Part shown: positions 11,124 to 21,532 of the stretch, one piece after another
How positions within the stretch are numbered: position 1 is the first letter of the stretch
How the letters are laid out: the number at the start of each line of letters is the position of its first letter
Assembly (NCBI GenBank): GCA_025175895.1
Contig: CM045989.1
Span: 23,677,928-23,741,927 of the forward strand
DNA: 64,000 nt
Origin: Wurfbainia villosa
Taxonomy: Eukaryota > Streptophyta > Magnoliopsida > Zingiberales > Zingiberaceae
Direction: 5' to 3'
Program-made: the position numbers and the translations under genes
The notes under the pieces: generated by a model
Seen by the model: only the letters and a program-made list of their open reading frames with translations
Databases searched by the model: none
Told to the model about the DNA's origin: nothing

Positions 11124-12863
11124 TGTAAAATACCGTAGAAAAAAATAAAATAAAATAAAACAAAATGAAATAAAATGTTGGATAAGGGAGAATACCCTAT
11201 GGAATTTTTCATGAATTTTTAGATATTTTTCTTGATTTAAATGGAGGTTCTATGGATATTTCGTGGGGATAAAGCGAACAGGATTTTGTAAAGCCTGTTT
11301 ATATTGAGGAATTAAATGGGTTTAACTAATGCATTTATTTCTGCCGATCCCTTTCCGTTTCTCGTTGACTCCTTTTCCCCGACTTCTCTTCTTCCTTTTC
11401 TCCTCACCGATCGCGACGGGCCTTCTCGCCGGGTGATCTCCGCCTCCACGCCGCGTCGCTCGCCCACGCTCAAGCTCGCCCGTCGCCATCGCCATGTCGG
11501 GAGCTGCCCCCATCATTGTCGCTGCGGGCGACAGTGGTTCCTCCTGATCTCGATGATGCCTCCTCACCGTCGCCTTCTCCCTCACGCGCCGTCACGCCGC
11601 TGCCGCTGCCGCCGCGAGATCCTCTTCGATCGCCGGTGACCCAAGCCAGCCGCCATGCCGCTGCCGCTGCCACTGCCACCGCGAGTTGGATTAGCTACTA
11701 CCGCCGGTGCCAATGCAGTCCGATCTCCGCCCAATCCAATCGATCCTCGCTTGATTTTCGCCGGATCTGGCCCTTCCCACTTGTCGCCGCCTATGACCAG
11801 ACGTTGCCGGACGACCTCCAGATGACAAAATCCCTGCAGCCGACGTGCAGCCACATTTTGGTCACCGTCAGAGCATGAGCTCAGCTTGTCGTTGCCCTCT
11901 TCTGTAGCTTCGTCGCTGCACTGATCTTTGAAGCAGATGATCTACTACAACCTATTTCTCCATTCGAAGATGTCACAGCTCAGATCGGTGCCATCGTTGC
12001 CACAACGGAGCATCGTCGGTATCACTACTCCTCCACAGCATAGTTGTTTATTTTTGGGTTGATTGATGAGGTTTCCTTCATCTTGGATCAGTTCTGCTTT
12101 CTTGCCTCTGTTTCCCAGGCTATTTCCCGTGATCTTCAAAAGGGACCAGTGTCTGATAGAGATTTTCCATAGTGATTGGGATCTCTGTGGTACCATGAGC
12201 TGGGGATCAAAATTGGGGGGTAAGTCGTATAGATCTATAGTTTCAGTTGGATTTCGGATTTCCACCGTGAATTGGTTGTGGTAATTCTTGACCTATGTTA
12301 CAATCATTCTTTAAGTTGGTGACGTGTTGAATGTTATGTTTGTTACGCTGTTGTGGGTGGTAAAGTAATGATTCTAGTTGAGCAATGGTGTTACGGAATT
12401 GGAGATAGTTGCATGAATGTTGATCCATTGAAGAGAAGCTGTGGGTTCAATAAAGAACTCAATCAGTGTGAATCGGCCATGGACGTATGGGTAGAGGCTG
12501 AATTGATTTTAAACAGTAAGGAATCTTGAATTAGTCTTATAATGATTGTGTAGGGACATTACTCTTGGATTTAACAAGGGAACTAATTGATAAAGGGTTG
12601 TTCCGGTGAATAGAATGGGTTGTATTGACTATTTAGGGGTTGTTGGTGGATGTGAGAGTGATTGTGTGCAATTAATGTTGTAATTGAGTTGGAGATTTGG
12701 TGAGTTTTGACCTGATCATGCTATAAAGTGCGGTAGTAATATCGTTCTATGATCCTTGTTATAGGGATTAGTATGGAGGGTTGATTAGGTTAATTGGATA
12801 AATAGATCAATCTAGTTGATCGGGGTACAAAGTCGATGTAGGATTCGATTCGAGGATTAGTTG

Positions 12864-12960
12864 CTATGCTTGCACCTAATCATAATGTTTGATATTTGTA
12901 GGACGTGGATACGAGACAGGTCCGCGACTGTGAGGACTTCATTGTTTCGAGCATTTCAGC
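12864..12960 (+). repeat. Exon-like module, copy 1, in F1 5' LTR
   Basis: The segment from CTTGCACCTAATCATAATG through GACGTGGATACGAGACAGG to GAGCATTTCAG is repeated at 13215-13308. Its core is flanked by an acceptor-like TTTGTAG and a donor-like CAG/GTGGGT. The F1 3' LTR has only this copy (about 26819-26915). Confidence 0.75.
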
Positions 12961-13214
12961 AGGTGGGTAATTTCCTACCTGGTCTGGTAGATGTAATTGC
13001 ATTCAGATTTAGACACAGATATGAGCATGTTATATGTTCGTATTATCTTGACTCTGCTCTTATTATCGTATGCTTGAACTTATCGTTGGAAGTATTTATG
13101 CTCAATTGTTGATATCACATATACCCTATCATGATTTAGGAGTTATAGATGTGATGTAAATCGGGCTAGATGTTTAGTAGGGTGTAAATGTTAGTACGGT
13201 GATGACCCAATTTA

Positions 13215-13308
13215 TGCTTGCACCTAATCATAATGTTTGATATTTGCAGGACGTGGATACGAGATAGGTCCGCGGCTGTGAGGACTTCATTGTTTCGAGC
13301 ATTTCAGG
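13215..13308 (+). repeat. Exon-like module, copy 2, in F1 5' LTR only
   Basis: A near-identical second copy of 12864-12960 ends CATTTCAG/GTATGT. It replaces the roughly 70 bp (ATAAATTGGCAAAAAGGCC...) found at the same place in the 3' LTR (27168-27236) and in both F2 LTRs. Confidence 0.75.
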
Positions 13309-13408
13309 TATGTTGCATGCTGTTACCAACCATGAGTTGTGTAATGGTTAAGTGAAGGGTGATTAGTGCGTCGCTGCGGACCGGTGGTCCCAGCTTGATA
13401 TGATTATT

Positions 13409-13685
13409 CGAGTACGACTCTCTATTAGATAGAGAGTACGTTGATCAGTTGAGTATGACTCTCTATTGGAGAGAGAGTTATGATCAGTCGAGTACGACTC
13501 TCTACAGGATAGAGAGTGCGTCGATCAGTTGAGTACGACTCTCTATTAGAGAGAGAGTTATGATCAGTTGAGTACGACTCTCTACAGAATAGAGAGTCTG
13601 CCGATCAGTCGAGTACGACTCTCTACAAGATAGAGAGTGTATTGAACAGATGGGTACGACTCTTTGCTGAATAGAGAATCTGTGG
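13409..13685 (+). repeat. Hairpin tandem array in F1 5' LTR, 7 units
   Basis: Seven units of 39-41 bp follow GAGTACGACTCTCTA-N5-TAGAGAGT-(C/T)GATCAGT. Each carries an inverted repeat ACTCTCTA/TAGAGAGT able to form a short stem-loop. The last unit is the most diverged. Confidence 0.9.
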
Positions 13686-14172
13686 TAGATGACTATACGA
13701 GTGACAACATACTCATGTCATATGCATGCATTCTGACGACATAGTCTCCCTTGGGGTTGAGAGAGTCGTCAGTCATCTTGCCTCCCAGAGCACTCCTCGA
13801 GGAGTAACTGGTGTGAGGGCAGAGCGTCTGTTGTGCCACACTCTACCACTATAGATGGTGGTAGTTGGAGTTGCGTGTAGTTGTCCTGGGTGCTTGGTAC
13901 TCGACCACTCATTGGTAGTGTTAGTCGAAGTGGCCAGCAGTAGGGACCCTCGTTGTGTACGAGTTCTTTACGCTCATATGCTACTTGATCATACTGCCCA
14001 CTCGGCCACTCTATAGCAGTGGTTGGTATGAGTTGGGACAGTTGTCATGTCGTGCCACCTAGGCCACACTTGGGTCGAGGTAGCGAGTAGGGGTGAGCAG
14101 GCATGACCATGCATGCTGCATTGCCGTATCTGATGGCGCTTTGCATATTACCATATATATATACATATATGC

Positions 14173-14295
<123 letters not shown>

Positions 14296-15179
14296 GATGG
14301 TTGAGATTAATATATATATTGATGTGGTCTATATATATATGATTATTGTGATGTTGCACTTGATTGTACTATGCTTGCTGCATTTGGGTGTACATCATAT
14401 TCATGCATGTTTCTTGCATTTGTTATACGATTGTGTCAGATACTGGTATGGGTTGGATAGACCATTAGATACCTTGACCTTTAGCTAGAGTATATTGTGA
14501 GTTGATCTACTCTTCCTGTTATATATATATATGTTGGATATATGTTCAGGTTGGATCAGAGTAGCGTAGCAGACTTCAGGTATGTCTGCATTTTATGTTG
14601 TTCATTTGGTTAGACGGTATATGCTTGTATTTATATACTATGCTGATATACCTGTTGTACCTCTAGATTATGTTGTTGAAAATACATGTGATATGATATA
14701 TATACATGTTTTCTATTACCTGTTGAGTTTTTACTCACCACCCCAACGGACCCTGAGTTTTTCTGTCGCCCAGGTAACAGGTAACCGACTTCGTGATGGA
14801 CTTGGAGCACCGCTGGCTGACATCTCATCTTACCTCCGAGGCATCCGTGTTTGTATTGGATTTTCCATATGTCTTGTTATGTATTCGGAGTTTTCGTGAT
14901 GTCATGTATTATGTGATGTACGCACATGTTGGTACGGGTTTTGATGAGGTTTTCTTTATGTTCTGGTGTTAGTCATACCAGTATGCATGTGTGTAGGTTG
15001 GGATGTTATTGTATCATGTTTCCGCTGTGTTTTGTGTAGTTGTTGTTTTCATATATATATATATTGTTGTTATTGTGGGCCTACGGGCCTTGTATTAACC
15101 CGAAATGTTGCCACGTATAGGGGAGGTGTCGTCCGTTTGATTTTCGGCTCGGCATGCTCTCGGGGCGTGACAACTTTAG

Positions 15180-15197
15180 TGGTATCAGAGCCCAAGG
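15180..15197 (+). other. Primer-binding site of F1
   Basis: TGGTATCAGAGCCCAAGG lies seven bases after the LTR end and matches the initiator-Met tRNA 3' end. The same sequence follows the F2 LTR. Confidence 0.9.
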
Positions 15198-15279
15198 TTC
15201 TGCGATGTCATACAATGTTGTTTTTGTGTCGAGTCTTGGATTCTCGGGAGTCGATTTATTCGGTTTTGATTTTCTGAGA

Positions 15280-17163
15280 TGAGATGGACAGCGGCCTGAG
15301 CTCCAAGCAGCACGAGGTAAGAATTCCTGATAACTTATGGTTTAGTAGATATTTATCTAAACTTGATCTGTAGGTGTATACAATAGAGTTATGACACCTG
15401 TGCAGACTTGTAGCAGGGGTCGTCCACCGAGGCGACCAACCGGAGTGACCTTTAGTGTTTATACTCCCGGTTATGTTGGTTATGCATTTAGATGCTTATA
15501 CCAGGGAATAACCTGTAGTGTGTTGGTTATTATTTGTAACCGTGGTATGAGTTGACCACGGGAACGACCTGTTGAGTCTGTGAGTCTTGAACCTGTGTCG
15601 AGGAGGTGATTTACCTCTGAGAGCCGACTGATACTGAGTCAGAAAACAGGGGCCAAGTCGTCACATTTATTAGGGAAATCAGAGACTACAGTCTTAGAGA
15701 TTTCCACTAACTGTGCTAGTCAGATCATTACCTGTGGGTAATGAATAGACTTGTAGACTATTGTGATGCAGATAGCGGAAGGCTAGGTTACGGTGTTTCA
15801 TAGGGATTTTATCCCTGAGTTGTTCGTACTGAGATGTATAACTTTGAAAGTACTTTTGAGTACTTGACTTATGTTATACATAGGAAGTAGAGTTGTTTGC
15901 ATACCATTATCGGGATCAAGCCGGTATTTGGTGGAAAATGCAAAAAATGACCTTCGGGAAATAAAACATCACTTGATCATGGTTCAGTGATGTTGAAAGA
16001 GAGTATTTCCCTACGTCACTTTCAGTGACACATTGTAAGGAATTCTTGAGCTTTAAGTAAGGTGATCGTCGATAATAGGAATACCATGCAGAGTCATTAG
16101 ACTTGCAAAGTTACGCTCACCTAATAGCTCAGGAATGAGAATGAATGTTATAGGCCACCTAGAGTTATTGGCTTATAGTTGGATTAGGATGCCGGGATCT
16201 TCTATCAGATCCTGTCGGAAGACGTTGGATTGAGACATGAGTTTAGAAATGACTCCGTACAAGTATTAGGAGATGAAGATTGATAGCAGACATTGCAAGT
16301 CAGATGTTGGAATAAGAAGTCTCCGACTGTTGGATAAAGGAGCAAGATCGGAGTCATAGGCCTTGAGCTATGTTCTGATTATAGAAGACCAACCGCAGAT
16401 CATCAGGATGTTCTTGTGGATATCAGCAAAAATCAGAACAAAGACTTCGAAGGGATTGTGTGCGTGCAGTGCAGATCACGAAGACATGTGAAGTCAGATA
16501 TCCATTGGATCAGTTCATTTGTTGCTATTGTGAGCAACCAGTATATTTGGGGAGCTATCCTTTGAAGACTCATTTGAAGACTACCAATGGTGTTTCGGAA
16601 GGATGACGCTCCATCTTGACAGCAGAGATCAGCACATAAGATTGGGTTATCTCATCAGCAGTGACCTACTACCTCAGGCATGGGTGGAGCTCCGTGATAC
16701 TTCCTTTCAGGGGAAGTGATTTACTCAGCAGTATTAGCAGAAGACATCGTAGAAGACTCATGCGGACAACAACAGTTACCTCCAGATATGATTTGCTTTA
16801 TACAGAGGAGAGAATATACGATGATGGTCGTAGCTATACGGTATTCTACAGTTGTAGCTCATAGGATTGAGTGATGGGGATCAGATGATCTTGGAAAATT
16901 CCCAGATTATTTGTCGCAGAAATGTGACTGCTTTGTCACGGACTGTTGGATCTGATCTTCTCCTCTTCGGAGAAAAGATGAGACTTGAGAGGAGCCTTTG
17001 GATCGGATCGACAAATAATGGATTGTTTAGGGTATTACCCTAGTTTTACCCTCTAGATTAATATATTGAGAGATACTTGTAGTTTATAGGTATCTTTGTC
17101 TAGAACATTCTTAGTTGGATTAGAAAGGTCCTTTACATGGACTTGTGGGTCGGTGGTATCTCT
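15280..17163 (+). pseudogene. F1 gag remnant
   Basis: This is the gag position between the primer site and pol. No long frame survives. At about 16455-16560 two decayed zinc-knuckle-like stretches can be read, CRSRRHVKSD and then CYCEQPVYLGSYP, where the second has lost its His. The F2 copy of the region (39790-40712 and 45597-46560) is collinear. The sequence breaks at 17163, where A2 inserted; the F2 copy shows the uninterrupted order at about 46550. Confidence 0.65.
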
Positions 17164-18428
17164 TGTTGGGAGATCGATCGAGACGGCCGACTAGAGGGGG
17201 GTGAATAGCCCTCGAACATTGGATGTCGGTATTTGCTCGTCTACAAAGAGATTAGCACAATGGAAACAATAAAGCAAGACAAGCAAATAGAAATACAAGA
17301 AATCAAACGCTAACAAGATGGTGTAACGTGGTTCACGGCTACGCCGCTAATCCACGGTCCCCGATTCGTCCTCGGTGAATCACTCCGCCAAAACCAATCC
17401 ACTAATGGTCTCTCCTTTGCACCAAGCTAGGTGGAGGTAACCTTTACAACCAAGATCACTCTTCTTAAAATAAGATTGAAGTAAAGACAAGTAAGAAGAG
17501 TTTAAAGCTTGTGGGGCACTAGGAAGATCACTTAGAGCATAAGCATTATCCCCCCAAAGCTCCACACCCTCTCTTTTTATAGAGAGGAGGCTTTTCTTCC
17601 CGTTGGCCGCCACCAGTCGACTGCTTCCCTTGGCAGTCGACTACCGCCACTACAACGGTCTCCGAACATGTCGAATCCCGACCATTGCAGTCCAATGAAA
17701 CACTTGGCAGTCGACTGATGGACCTCATCACGATCACGCCGCCTGAGTCGATCGCTCACGGCTGAGCGGTTCGACTAAAACCTTTCGACTACCGACGATT
17801 GCCTTCAAAGAATCGACCGATGGTCTTGGCAGCGATCGCTAACATATGTCACGATCGCTGGCCTCAAAATAACGATCGAATACCGGTCGAACTACATTCG
17901 ATTGAGCGATCATTGCCATTACATGGCGATCGGTGCCGTGTGAAACTCAAACTTAACATAAGTTTGAGCTTTCGGCGGTCGGGTAAACCTTAACCCTTGC
18001 GGTCAAGTCTCCGACACTCAGCCATTCGACCAAGTTCACCTAATGAGCTACTTACATTTCACTTATTCTCTCATCTCACTCGAAGTCCCTCGCCGAAGCT
18101 CTCTTCGTTCACGGCCACGTCTCTCGGCAGCATCAGGCGCACGACTCTGCAATGCTCCTTCGCGTCACTTGCCTCCGAAGTCTGCTTCCTTGGCTTCACT
18201 TCAAGTCATCTTGTCCGGCGGTCCCTCAACAGCATCAAGCGCACGACTCTGCAATGCTCCTTCTCCGACTCAGGCACGAGGTTGTGAGGGTGAACCCGCC
18301 AAGGCTCCATGTGCGAATTACTAAGTCCTGCAAGACTCCAACGCACATATCAAATAACAATACCAACCTAACTTAAACCCTTTGCCACACACATCAAAAC
18401 CTTATCATGGCAAGAGATTGCCCTAACA
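17164..18428 (-). mobile_element. 3' LTR of A2
   Basis: 1265 bp with TG...CA ends. It matches 21533-22680 along most of its length, with near identity at both ends. In the U3 part (17610-18010) many CAGTCGACTG sites of the partner LTR are replaced by CGATCG-type palindromes, and about 110 bp (17899-18005) have no counterpart. The TATA box is at 17572-17585 on the - strand. Confidence 0.92.
17572..17585 (-). promoter_or_regulatory. TATA box in A2 3' LTR
   Basis: The - strand reads CTCTATAAAAAGAG. The palindromic U3 region lies directly upstream (higher coordinates). Confidence 0.65.
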
Positions 18429-19725
18429 ATCTCCCCCTTTTTGATGTGTGGCAATCCATTTAAGTTAGGTAAAAAAATATTTGATAGAAATTTCTAAGGT
18501 AAGAAAGCATGTAAACATAAACATGATATAACAACATGCAACTCCCCCTTAATCCATGAAACTCTCTCTACAAATTCTCCCCCTATCATAATTTACTTAA
18601 ACACAATTATTTCTCCCCCTTTGACACCATCAAAAAGATTAATACTAAGTTATAAACCCATGGCATCAAGTCTAATAGAAGGAAAATACCAAAAACATGT
18701 TTAAAATCTGAAATCAGAAAATATTAGACTGTTTTTCAGGTGAGCAATGATCGCTATCAAGATGGCAATGACCGGGCACAATGAGCCAAATTCGATTTTG
18801 CAAATTTCAGAATGCATTAAAAATTTTAGAAAAATTCAAAATAGGGAAATTTAAAGATATTTTTGTAAGGTTAGCAATACGTAACTGAACATATTTCTTG
18901 TAAGATTCTTTATTAGTGAAAAATAGGTCTTCATGAAAAATCATTATATTTTCACGTATTTGCCAAAAATCCAAAAGCTTTAAAAACTACTAGGTTTTTG
19001 ATTATGATAGTATCCATTTTAACACCTAGTTTCAGTTTGAATTGTTTCAAAACATGAATACACATATTTTAAGGTAAGAAATTGTTTTGAAAACATATGA
19101 AATATCCAACCATGATCTTTGGGCAATATGTCTATGAATTAAACATAAGCCTTCCCCATGATTGGTCTATTATTGCTATTTTGATACCTTAAATGACCAT
19201 CTAAGTGTCATAGGCATTAGTGGACATTTGTATCATCCTAACATCTCACTCATGCTAAGTTTTCAATCAAAGTAGCCTATGGTGAGTGTGAGATGCATCC
19301 TAGAGGGTATTTGTATATACTTAACCATTATATTCATACAATTCTATCAAGGTTAAGTATCATCCTAACACTCAACATGATCATAATGACATATATGAAC
19401 TAAATTCATATTATGATCATGAAATACAAGTATTCATCAAATTGTAATCATGCATTAGGTATTATACCATGATAATAAACAAAATATCACCTAAGGCATG
19501 ATTTAAACCCTATTTCTCATGATGATGTGCCAAATTTCAAAATCATAAATCATGATTGCACATATACATAGCAATTACATTGATTATCATGATTTAAGCA
19601 TTATTAACTATTTATAGGCACGTTATCATCACTTAACAGTATTTAAAAATGTTGTCCCGCCATCCTAAGTCAACCAAAGATATGATATAGGTCAAGTCCA
19701 TATGGTTGACTACCCTAGGATTTTC
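18429..19725 (-). mobile_element. A2 3' internal non-coding region with repeated polypurine tracts
   Basis: About 1.3 kb of AT-rich sequence without a sustained frame lies between the gag stop and the 3' LTR. On the - strand AGGGGGAG-type tracts occur at 18430-18441 (abutting the LTR), 18541-18550, 18576-18584 and 18611-18620. Their spacing matches A1. No remnant of pol was seen. Confidence 0.85.
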
Positions 19726-21470
19726 CTAACCCTTAAGGATGGATTTTTGAACCCAAAATAGATTCTTGCCTATGGGGTTCACTAGAAATTCCTTAGGAAT
19801 CCATTTCCTAGCAATTACTTTCTTCTTATCTTGTCCCCTAGCAATTAGGCATTTGTAGGCCTTTCCATTTTTCTTTTCTTTATAACCTAGGCCTTTCTTA
19901 TTAAAGCTAGCTCTTTGGCTCCCTATAATCATGTTCAAGGTGTTTGAGCCAATTGTGAATTTCTCTAGGGCTTTTGTCAAATAGTCTACCTTTTCCCTTA
20001 AAGCCCTATTTTCTTCTATACATGCATCACTAACATCCAAAGGCATATAGTTATCATGTGAGCATGCATCATTTAAGCTAGAAGAAATATTATCATCATT
20101 TAAGCATGCTTTTTCTAACTTACTTTCTAAGTCCTTAATTTGATCTAGCATGCTTTTGTTCTTCTTCTTAGCTCTAAATAAATCCTTAGTTAAGCTAGAA
20201 ATCATAGAAACTATTTTACTAGGTGAAAGATTGGTTACCATAGTTTCCATGTCCTCTTCTTCTTCGGATGAGGAGGATGAGGAAGTAGAGGCTCCCCCTT
20301 CACTTGAGCTCTCTCCACTTGAGCTTGATTCTTCATTTTTAATGGAGGAGCAATCCAAGTCGTCGAATGCCATCAATGCTAGGTTGGTGACAAATGCATT
20401 TTCTTCCTCGGATGATGATGAAGATGAGGAGGAAGGGTCATCCCAAGTCTTTGCTTTGAATGCCTTGGCCTTCCCCTTTTCCTTTGCCTTCTTCTCCTCT
20501 TCCTTTTTCTTCTTGCTCCCCTTCTTCTTCCTCTTTTCTTCTTTCTTTTTCTTCTCTTCCTTGCTCTTGTTTAGGAGGGGACAATTATCCCTTATATGTC
20601 CCTCTCCTTGGCAATTGTAGCATATGACTTTCCCCCTTGGTCTTCTACTCCTATCATTGGATTTATTAAATCGAAAACCTTTTAAAGCACGCCTTACCCT
20701 CCTTACCATATACGCTTCTTCCATGCTATCCATGGAGGAGGAGGAGGATGCTTCATCATCATCAGAGGAGGAGGGGATCTCTATCTTCTTCTTCCCCTTG
20801 TTTGCCAAGAATGCTACTCCTCTTGAAGGTTGGATTTTTGGCTCTTCTTGTATTCCTTCAAGCCTCGTTTCGTGGAGCTCCATTGTTGAGAAGAACTCCT
20901 CCAAGGTACTTACTTCCAAGTTCTTGGAGATGTAGAACGAATCCACCATAAAGCTCCATCTTGAGGACCGGGGAAAGGCATCTATGACCTTCATTACCAT
21001 ATCCCGGTTGGAGAGCTTTTCACCTACACTTGACAAACCGGTTATAATTTCCTTGAAACGAGAATGTAAGGAAATTACCTTTTCTCCCTTTTCTAGTTTA
21101 ATGTTGTTGAGTTGAGAGCGGAGGAGGTCTCTCCTTGCTAGCTTCGCCTCGGATGTGCCTTCATGAAACTCAATTAGCTTCTCCCACATCTCCTTGGCAC
21201 TTAGGCATTCTCCAATTCGGTTGATCTCTTGTTGGGAAGCACATTGAAAAGATGATGCTTGGCTTTTGAGTTTGCAAGGTGCTCTTCCCTTTGCTTTTTG
21301 GTCCACCTAGATTTCTCTATTGGCTTCCCTTCTTCATCCCTAGGAAAAACGAAATCGGATTCCATTGTAATCATAATATCAAAATCTGTTTCGAAAAATA
21401 CCTCCATTCTCTTTTTCCACCAAGAGAATTCGCCGTCGAACATCGGTGGGTGGATGTTGGAGCCGGCCAT
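19726..21470 (-). pseudogene. A2 gag protein (one frameshift)
   Basis: The - strand begins at ATG 21470 with HPPMFDG and WWKKRMEVFF (DUF4219-like start). A frameshift near 21240-21290 moves the reading to a 500-codon frame. That frame carries the UBN2 gag domain (QQEINRIGECLSAKEMWEKL, FKEIITGLSSVGEKL), a CCHC zinc knuckle CYNCQGEGHIRDNCP, a Lys/Glu-rich stretch, Ser/Glu-rich acidic blocks, a coiled coil, then LEKFTIGSNTLN, GSQRASFNKKGLGY and WIPKEFLVNP...FWVQKS before the stop at 19726. The last block normally precedes the protease active site, which is absent here. Apart from the one frameshift it is well preserved. The product would form virus-like particles and package RNA. Confidence 0.9.
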
Positions 21471-21514
21471 TTTGAATGTTGCTTGTTGTGGAGGTTAGTC
21501 CTCAACAAGCTTTC

Positions 21515-21530
21515 CTTGGCTCTGATACCA
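21515..21530 (-). other. Primer-binding site of A2
   Basis: The - strand TGGTATCAGAGCCAAG starts two bases after the 5' LTR and matches initiator-Met tRNA. The gag ATG is only about 45 bp downstream. Confidence 0.9.
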
Positions 21531-21532
21531 CT

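Noticed and set aside
11322..11878. Several GC-rich frames of 70-120 codons on both strands
   Set aside because: Typical of GC-rich LTR sequence; both strands open, low-complexity Arg/Ser/Pro, no recognisable domain. Kept only as a low-interest finding.
13409..13685. Possible CRISPR-like repeat array
   Set aside because: Units are directly adjacent with degenerate, non-unique spacers, lie inside plant LTRs and recur four times at the same LTR position.
20150..20935. Long + strand frames opposite the A2 gag
   Set aside because: They are antisense shadows of the Ser/Glu/Lys-rich gag; the - strand has domain motifs, the + strand none.
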